A stretch of DNA of 40,773 bases. It comes from an uncultured Paracoccaceae bacterium. Its GTDB lineage: Bacteria > Pseudomonadota > Alphaproteobacteria > Rhodobacterales > Rhodobacteraceae. Positions 35,944 through 40,773 of this stretch are shown one piece after another. Within the stretch, counting starts at the first letter, position 1; every line of letters begins with the position of its first letter. Below the pieces are notes generated by a model. The model worked only from the letters and a program-made list of their open reading frames with translations, had not been told where the DNA came from and did no database searches. A program made the translations under genes and the position numbers. The stretch covers positions 1 to 40,773 of the forward strand of contig CAKZVL010000105.1 in NCBI GenBank assembly GCA_937922155.1. The letters are read 5' to 3'.

Positions 35944-35944
35944 G

Positions 35945-36682
35945 ATGAACAATTGGAACGGCAAGCGTTACTGGCTTGTTGGCGCCAGTGAAGGTCTTGG
36001 TCGCGCTCTTGCTCATGTGATGAGCAGATCAGGCGCTGAAGTCATCGTCTCCGCCCGTTCCAAAGACCGACTGGCAGAGTTAGTGCAAGAACTGCCAGGA
36101 AAAGCCAGTTTTGTGGCGCTTGACGTCATCGACCTTGCCTCGGTGCAGGCGGCGGCTGAAGAGGTTGGGCAAATCGATGGGGTTGTCTACCTTGCGGGTG
36201 TCTATTGGCCGATGAAGGCCCGGGAGTGGGACAATGAAAAAGCCGAACTCATGGGCCAAATCAACTTTCTGGGCGCTTCGCGCGTTGTTGGATGCGTCAT
36301 GGAACAAATGGCCGAACGGGATAGCGGTCATATCGTTTTGACGGGATCCTTGTCAGGGTTCAGAGGTTTGCCCGGCGCCATTGGCTATGCGTCGTCAAAG
36401 GCCGGGATGATGGCACTTGCTGAATCGATGCAGGCCGATTTGCGCAACACCGGCATCAAGGTGCAACTGGTGAATCCTGGCTTCATTAGAACGCGTTTGA
36501 CGGACAAGAATGACTTTTCGATGCCCTTCATAATGGAGGCAGAGGACGCCGCGCGCGAAGTCTTCGAACATATGAACACGGACCATTTCAAGAAAAGCTT
36601 CCCTCGGCTTTTTTCGTGGGTTTTCAGGGGGTCGCAGTTCCTGCCCGACTGGATTTACTACCGATTATTCGGCGCAAAATAG
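35945..36682 (+). CDS. Short-chain dehydrogenase/reductase (sigma-E operon)
   Basis: A 245-residue classical SDR. The cofactor motif is VGASEGLGRA (residues 12-21). VVYLAGVYWP corresponds to the NNAG region. The catalytic Ser is in VLTGSLSGFRG and the YxxxK pair in YASSK. The C-terminus LFSWVFRGSQFLPDWIYYRL is hydrophobic and amphipathic, suggesting membrane attachment, which fits a lipid-linked substrate. The start at 35945 follows GGAG and begins one base after the DUF3833 stop; the longer frame from 35873 is rejected. It is the last gene of the operon. Substrate unknown. In R. sphaeroides the equivalent gene ends the same cluster (RSP1087, by memory). Confidence 0.93.
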   Translation: MNNWNGKRYWLVGASEGLGRALAHVMSRSGAEVIVSARSKDRLAELVQELPGKASFVALDVIDLASVQAAAEEVGQIDGVVYLAGVYWPMKAREWDNEKAELMGQINFLGASRVVGCVMEQMAERDSGHIVLTGSLSGFRGLPGAIGYASSKAGMMALAESMQADLRNTGIKVQLVNPGFIRTRLTDKNDFSMPFIMEAEDAAREVFEHMNTDHFKKSFPRLFSWVFRGSQFLPDWIYYRLFGAK

Positions 36683-36709
36683 CGAACACGCGTGCCAATG
36701 GTGCCTTAA

Positions 36710-36778
36710 TTTTGCCTCATTTGGGTAAAACCTGCCGTATTCTCGCCACATATTGGATGAACTTTTGCCTCATTTGGG
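36710..36778 (+). repeat. Pair of 16-base direct repeats upstream of the NodT gene
   Basis: TTTTGCCTCATTTGGG occurs exactly at 36710-36725 and again at 36763-36778, with start points 53 bases apart (about five helical turns). The gap 36683-36864 also has an isolated TTGACA (36798-36803) without a convincing -10 partner. The repeats could be tandem operator sites. Confidence 0.8.
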
Positions 36779-36864
36779 GGCGGAGAGTGAAAGGGTTTTG
36801 ACATTCCTTTGCAAAGACGGGACCCTGCTCAGCAATAAATAAAAAACGAGCGCAGGTATAAACC

Positions 36865-38322
36865 ATGTTCAGGATCGCAATACCGCTGCTATGCAGCGTT
36901 TCTTTGGTCGCGTGTGATGTTGTTGGGCCAAATTACACCGCCCCAATTGCATCAGTTTCACCAACCTATGTCGGTGGTGGGTCTCAGCAACTACTTTCCG
37001 CTTCTACGTCGCGTTGGTGGACAGGTTTGGGTGACCCTCTGCTAAGCGAATTAGTTGAACGTGGAAACATGAACAATATCGATCTGCAGCTTGCTCTTGA
37101 ACGCATCCGCGCCTCACAGGCGGCGGCAGGCCGGGTTGGTGTGAACGCTCTGACCAGCGGTGCGTTGACCGGTAATGTCGCGCGCGGTGAAAACGGCGGT
37201 TTCGAGAACAACACGGAAAGTGTGCAAATCAACGCCAACTACGTCTTTGATTTGTTTGGTGGTGCCGCTCGCAGCGTTGAACAAGCCGAAGCCCTGATCG
37301 AAGCCAGTCAAGCTGACGCTGGTACTGTGCGCCTCGCCTATTTGTCGCAAATTATCAACGCCTATATTCAAGCGCGCTTTTTCCAAGAAGCGACAGCAAT
37401 CAACCGTCAAACCATTCGCAGTCGCCGTGAAACCTTGGCCCTTGTTCAGCAACGCCGCGACGCAGGCGAAGCGACAGAGCTCGAAGTCCAGCAAGCGCGC
37501 GCAAACCTTGCTTCTGCTGAGGCAGGCTTGCCCATTCAGATTGCAAACTTCGAGGCCAACGTTTTTAGCATTGCCACATTGATTGGCGAACCGGCGGATC
37601 CGATCCGGCGCCTGATGACATCAGGAAGCCCGCAGCCGCGCCCGCGCATGTCTAGCCGGTTTGGCGTACCCGCTGATTTGATCCGCAACCGTCCTGACAT
37701 TCATTCCGCAGAACGCAGCTTTGCTGCTGCGACAGCCGCGATCGGTGTGTCAGAAGCGCAGCTTTATCCGTCCGTCAGCCTTGGCGGTGTCGTTGCAGTG
37801 GGCAGCACAGATCGGTGGAGCTTTGGACCTAACTTGAATATTCCGCTTTTGACCCGCGGTGTTTTGAAGGCCAACGTGGAAGTCGCAGAATCTCAAGCGC
37901 GTCAGGCTGAGCTGACGTATCGCCAAACTGTTTTGACGGCGGTCGAAGAAGTGCAACGCGCTATCGCTCTTTGTCTTGGATGGGGGCGTCAACTTAACAG
38001 TCAAGAACGGGCCATTCGTGCCGCGCAATCTGTACTGAACCTAAGCCGCGAAAGCTATCGTGGCGGCGCAATTACTTTGACCGAAGTGTTGGACGCAGAA
38101 CGCCAGTTGGCCAACGCACAGTTGTCCGCCGCAGACGCGCTGCGCAACTACACCGCAAGCTGGGTGCAAGTACACATCGCAACGGGCCAAGGTTGGCGCG
38201 CAGAATCTCTGCTTAAACCGCTTGAAACTCTGGCCGCTGAAGTTCCCGTCGATCCATTGGGACTAGACTATGACGATGGATTGACCGTCGCGGACCGTTT
38301 CCGGAACCTATTCCGCGACTGA
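36865..38322 (+). CDS. NodT/OprM-type outer-membrane efflux lipoprotein
   Basis: A 485-residue TolC-superfamily channel. The signal peptide ends in the lipobox LVAC (Cys17), followed by DVVGPNYTAP, standard for RND-type outer-membrane factors. The repeat halves show RWWTGLGDPLLSELVERG, ANYVFDLFGG, RRDAGEATELEVQQARANL, RPDIHSAERSFAAATAAIG, LYPSVSLGG and YRGGAITLTEVLDAERQLA. Such trimers form the periplasm-spanning exit duct for RND or ABC pumps. No membrane-fusion protein or pump gene is adjacent, so it must pair with one encoded elsewhere. AGG eight bases upstream supports the ATG. A weak hairpin follows at 38327-38358. Two direct repeats upstream suggest specific regulation. Confidence 0.94.
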   Translation: MFRIAIPLLCSVSLVACDVVGPNYTAPIASVSPTYVGGGSQQLLSASTSRWWTGLGDPLLSELVERGNMNNIDLQLALERIRASQAAAGRVGVNALTSGALTGNVARGENGGFENNTESVQINANYVFDLFGGAARSVEQAEALIEASQADAGTVRLAYLSQIINAYIQARFFQEATAINRQTIRSRRETLALVQQRRDAGEATELEVQQARANLASAEAGLPIQIANFEANVFSIATLIGEPADPIRRLMTSGSPQPRPRMSSRFGVPADLIRNRPDIHSAERSFAAATAAIGVSEAQLYPSVSLGGVVAVGSTDRWSFGPNLNIPLLTRGVLKANVEVAESQARQAELTYRQTVLTAVEEVQRAIALCLGWGRQLNSQERAIRAAQSVLNLSRESYRGGAITLTEVLDAERQLANAQLSAADALRNYTASWVQVHIATGQGWRAESLLKPLETLAAEVPVDPLGLDYDDGLTVADRFRNLFRD

Positions 38323-38326
38323 TGCG

Positions 38327-38358
38327 AAATTGATGTGGGCGGTTAGCGCCGCCAATTT
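38327..38358. terminator. Possible terminator between convergent NodT and saccharopine dehydrogenase genes
   Basis: GGCGG/CCGCC (38338-38342 with 38349-38353) is extended by AAATT/AATTT (38327-38331 with 38354-38358) across a six-base bulge. The T-tracts are poor, so this is tentative. Confidence 0.35.
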
Positions 38359-38360
38359 GC

Positions 38361-39407
38361 TTATATTGCACGCGAGGTTAGCGCTTGCTCAAACGAGGTA
38401 CGGGCGCGTTGCCAAACGTCGCCTTCAGTATCCATCAGATACGGCAAAAGCTGCGATGCGAAATCGTCGCTGCTTTCGCGCGGCAGCATAGAAGGCAGGT
38501 TGTCGATGGCCATCACATCCAAAACAGGGTTGTTGTGAACCCTTAGGGCGGGATCGCTCCAAGTTGTTGTCTGATTATAGACCTTAATCGGGGAAAAGTC
38601 GCTTTCTGGATCGCAGGCGATGTCACCAATTACTGACAATTCACGCTCAGCCGATAAAGTCGATTTAGGCACAAAAACGGGTGCGCTGGGCCGCGCGAGG
38701 ATGCAGTTAAGAAATATGTCGTGACGCAGCACCTCTGGGTAAGGGCCGCCGTGGGCGGTTTCGTCTATGTCCCAAAGGGTCGTCTCGATTTCTAAGTTGC
38801 AACACATCTGCTGCGCCCCAGTCCCGACACGCCCATGCGCACCAACGATTAAGATGCGCGGTCGTTTCAGCCCATTCAGTTTTACTTGCAAATCAGCCAT
38901 GAGGATCTGAGCTGTTGGCCAGCTTGTCTGTGGTTCAACCAACTTGCCATTCAGTTGTGCCATCCAACATCGCAATGCGACGGCGGCCCCCGCAAATCCA
39001 GCCCAATAGCCAAAGGCAACAACGCGTTGGCCTTGTGCATCAATCAGATATTCAAGATCAAGCAATGTACCACCACCGGCCTTGAAACGATCCAGCAAAG
39101 AACGCCCAGCAGGTTGCCCCTTAAAGGCATGGCCGAACATAATGTGGCGATGACGCAAAGGCGCGGCGTTTTCGGGCAATTCTTTAAGGCCAAAGATAAA
39201 AGTATCTTTTGGGGCATCCACCCAAGTGCCTTGAGGCACAATCGCGCAGCCAGTCTTGGCATAATCCGCGATCGGAATGGCGCGCTGATCGCTGTCTTCG
39301 ACGCTCACTTGAATGCCCGCCGCCAGCAATTGCTGGGCGCCATCCGGGGTCAACCCAACGCGGGCTTCGTCAGTACGGTGTTCTGCGCGGAGCCAAAGAT
39401 GTGTCAT
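38361..39407 (-). CDS. Saccharopine dehydrogenase (NAD+, L-lysine-forming)-like
   Basis: A 348-residue protein of the LYS1/alanine dehydrogenase superfamily. The N-terminus THLWLRAEHRTDEARVGLTP is typical. Lys75 in FGLKELP and His93 in FGHAFKGQ match the catalytic Lys/His pair of yeast Lys1. The Rossmann motif ILIVGAHGRVGTGA lies near the middle, and the DNLPSMLPRESSDDFA block near the C-terminus matches the family. Yeast Lys1 makes lysine and 2-oxoglutarate from saccharopine; in a bacterium with the diaminopimelate route (dapB is present) it more likely serves lysine breakdown. The ATG at 39407 has AAGG six bases upstream; the TTG at 39410 is rejected. It begins nine bases after the histidine phosphatase stop. 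Confidence 0.9.
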   Translation of the reverse strand: MTHLWLRAEHRTDEARVGLTPDGAQQLLAAGIQVSVEDSDQRAIPIADYAKTGCAIVPQGTWVDAPKDTFIFGLKELPENAAPLRHRHIMFGHAFKGQPAGRSLLDRFKAGGGTLLDLEYLIDAQGQRVVAFGYWAGFAGAAVALRCWMAQLNGKLVEPQTSWPTAQILMADLQVKLNGLKRPRILIVGAHGRVGTGAQQMCCNLEIETTLWDIDETAHGGPYPEVLRHDIFLNCILARPSAPVFVPKSTLSAERELSVIGDIACDPESDFSPIKVYNQTTTWSDPALRVHNNPVLDVMAIDNLPSMLPRESSDDFASQLLPYLMDTEGDVWQRARTSFEQALTSRAI

Positions 39408-39416
39408 CAAATGCCT

Positions 39417-40061
39417 TCAATAGGTGGTGCGATCATTCACCCGATCCGCATAATCCAGATGCGGCGTTGAATTATAGGCGGCCAAAAATGGGCCATGTTC
39501 TGTCACGTGAACGCGGTGAACCGATGTATTAAGGATCGGCAATGCGATGCGCGACATTTTCGGGATATCAAGGTCCAGCAATTGCGCCACGACCGTCGCG
39601 ATCACTCCGCCAGATGTCACGCACAGCACCCGCTTTCCTGGCTGTTGGGCCATGTCAAAAACCGACGCGATACGTTCATTAAATGCGGCCCACGTTTCTT
39701 GCCCCTTTAGCTTGCCATCTTTCCACGCCTGCAAGGTGGCTGGGAAATGGTCGACAAAATCTTCAGGTGACAGGCGTTCGATGCCAAAGACATCCTTCAT
39801 CTCTGCCGTCAGATCATAATAGGCGATTTCGTTCAGACGGGCGTCGCGCGGCGCGTCGGCATATCCCATGCCTTCCAACGTTTCGACTTGGCGGCGCAAT
39901 GTGCCGGACATGACCACATCAAAGGATGTATCATGCGCCTTCATCCAATCGCCAAGCCACGCGGCCTGCTTGTGTCCGAGGTCAGACAAACGGTCGTAAT
40001 CTTCTTCGGTTGTTGCCGTTGAATTGGCTTGCCCATGCCGGACTAGAACCACCTCACCCAT
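39417..40061 (-). CDS. Histidine phosphatase superfamily protein
   Basis: A 214-residue protein of the phosphoglycerate-mutase-like branch. The N-terminal VLVRHGQAN contains the phospho-accepting His9 in the RHG motif. The second Arg is in MSGTLRRQVETLEG, the acidic residue in ARLNEIAYYDLT, and the second His position is replaced by VTSGGVIATVV. Many bacterial homologues have a His in this loop (SHGG), so the SGG form here may alter activity. The substrate is unknown. AGGAG upstream supports the ATG. It is cotranscribed with the saccharopine dehydrogenase-like gene and divergent from recQ over 89 bases. Confidence 0.9.
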   Translation of the reverse strand: MGEVVLVRHGQANSTATTEEDYDRLSDLGHKQAAWLGDWMKAHDTSFDVVMSGTLRRQVETLEGMGYADAPRDARLNEIAYYDLTAEMKDVFGIERLSPEDFVDHFPATLQAWKDGKLKGQETWAAFNERIASVFDMAQQPGKRVLCVTSGGVIATVVAQLLDLDIPKMSRIALPILNTSVHRVHVTEHGPFLAAYNSTPHLDYADRVNDRTTY

Positions 40062-40150
40062 TTCGTTCTCCTGTTGGTTGATGGATTGCTAAGGGGCGGG
40101 CGCTTTAATGGCAATGGGTCGCCTTGAAAGCCCTTGTTTAGGCTTTGTTC

Positions 40151-40773
40151 ATGGGGGATAGTGCATCCCAAAGAGCAGATAAAAATCAACAGGGTCCCAT
40201 GCAAGCTGCCAGCCTGCTTTCTGACGTTTTCGGCTTTGATGAATTTCGCCCTGGTCAGGCGGATATTGTGGAGGCTGTTGCCTCTGGCCAGAACACCCTT
40301 GCGATCATGCCTACGGGGGGCGGAAAATCACTCTGCTTTCAACTGCCTGCTTTGATGCGTGCAGGCGTCACGGTTGTCATTTCACCCCTGATCGCATTGA
40401 TGCGCGATCAAGTGCGCGCGCTGAAAGAAGCCGGGGTTGAAGCCGGTGCGCTGACCTCTGGCAATACGGACGAAGAAACCAACGCTGTTTGGGCGGCGTT
40501 GGACGCCGGCACGCTAAAGCTATTGTATATGGCGCCTGAACGGCTTGCCTCCGGCGGGGCGGTGCAGATGCTGCACCGGGCCAATGTCAGCTTGATCGCC
40601 GTAGACGAGGCGCATTGCGTCAGCCAATGGGGCCATGATTTTCGCCCCGATTATTTGCGTATCGGTTCATTGCGCGAAGCACTGGACGTACCACTTGCGG
40701 CCTTCACCGCAACGGCGGACGCTGAAACCCAAGAAGAAATCATTCAAAAGCTGTTTGGCGGTGCGCGCCCTGC
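40151..40773 (+). CDS. recQ: ATP-dependent DNA helicase RecQ (C-terminus cut by window edge)
   Basis: The first ~207 residues of a superfamily 2, 3'-5' DNA helicase. Motif 0 is FGFDEFRPGQADIVEAV. Walker A is MPTGGGKSLCFQLPAL with Lys59. Motif Ia is VISPLIALMRDQV. The DEAH box is VDEAHCVSQWGHDFRPDY (Asp152-His155), with the aromatic-rich loop intact. FTATADAE is motif III. The RQC and HRDC domains lie beyond the edge. The frame begins at ATG 40151 (AGG eight bases upstream); ATG 40199 is an alternative closer to the usual start. It is divergent from the histidine phosphatase gene. Confidence 0.96.
   Translation, partial: MGDSASQRADKNQQGPMQAASLLSDVFGFDEFRPGQADIVEAVASGQNTLAIMPTGGGKSLCFQLPALMRAGVTVVISPLIALMRDQVRALKEAGVEAGALTSGNTDEETNAVWAALDAGTLKLLYMAPERLASGGAVQMLHRANVSLIAVDEAHCVSQWGHDFRPDYLRIGSLREALDVPLAAFTATADAETQEEIIQKLFGGARP

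Noticed and set aside
36699-36716. Sigma-54-like TGG...TTTGC in front of the NodT gene
   Set aside because: The spacing between GG and GC is two bases too long for a sigma-54 promoter.
36798-36803. Perfect TTGACA box before the NodT gene
   Set aside because: No acceptable -10 hexamer occurs 16-18 bases downstream.

Overview
The window reads as chromosomal core DNA of a marine alphaproteobacterium of the Rhodobacteraceae (Roseobacter group). The reasons are the RpoE-ChrR pair beside a DUF1365/DUF3833 operon, a Rhodobacter-type porin, Rhodobacterales-specific small families (DUF3576, DUF3035, DUF1643), a MutL with the endonuclease motif, and an intergenic repeat with the GGCGGGAGTATTTT core often seen in this order. 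GC content looks mid-50s by eye. The genus cannot be named from sequence alone. Both edges cut genes: leuS at the left and recQ at the right. I see no tRNA, rRNA, CRISPR array, insertion sequence, phage or integrase gene. No gene-free gap exceeds 300 bases; the largest is 10559-10851.

Layout. 1-3863 (minus): leuS (partial), a DUF3576 lipoprotein and a very acidic porin. 4100-8244: a PLP-homeostasis protein overlapping a RluA-type pseudouridine synthase, then an aldehyde dehydrogenase, a 1-Cys peroxiredoxin and an L,D-transpeptidase. 8426-17399 (minus): the translation/RNA-decay backbone rbfA-truB-rpsO-pnp. It is interrupted by a phosphodiester glycosidase-like gene, a DUF1643 gene, an RTX protein and a full-length chemoreceptor. 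17488-30585 (mostly plus): dapB, a small periplasmic protein, DUF1674 (minus), rsmB, heparinase II/III-like, purH, lspA, a DUF3035 lipoprotein, an active/inactive M16 peptidase pair, mutL and rmuC. 30648-36682: the singlet-oxygen stress locus. The sigma factor rpoE and its zinc anti-sigma factor chrR (minus) are divergent from a five-gene operon: FAD oxidoreductase, DUF1365, MFS, DUF3833 and SDR. 36865-40773: an orphan NodT-type outer-membrane efflux lipoprotein, a saccharopine dehydrogenase-like gene, a histidine phosphatase and the start of recQ.

The most coherent system is 30648-36682. A TGATCC-N18-TAAATA promoter lies in front of rpoE, matching what is known of the sigma-E/ChrR regulon of Rhodobacter sphaeroides. 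There, homologues of the adjacent operon are linked to the singlet-oxygen response and to furan fatty acid formation on membrane phospholipids. Several members (DUF1365, MFS, DUF3833, SDR) have no firmly assigned chemistry, so this is the best candidate for new biology. Secondary points are a 16-base exact direct repeat before the orphan efflux gene, a porin almost without basic residues, a chemoreceptor with a C-terminal CheR-type tether lodged between rpsO and pnp, and a mutL that may be translated from a leaderless transcript.
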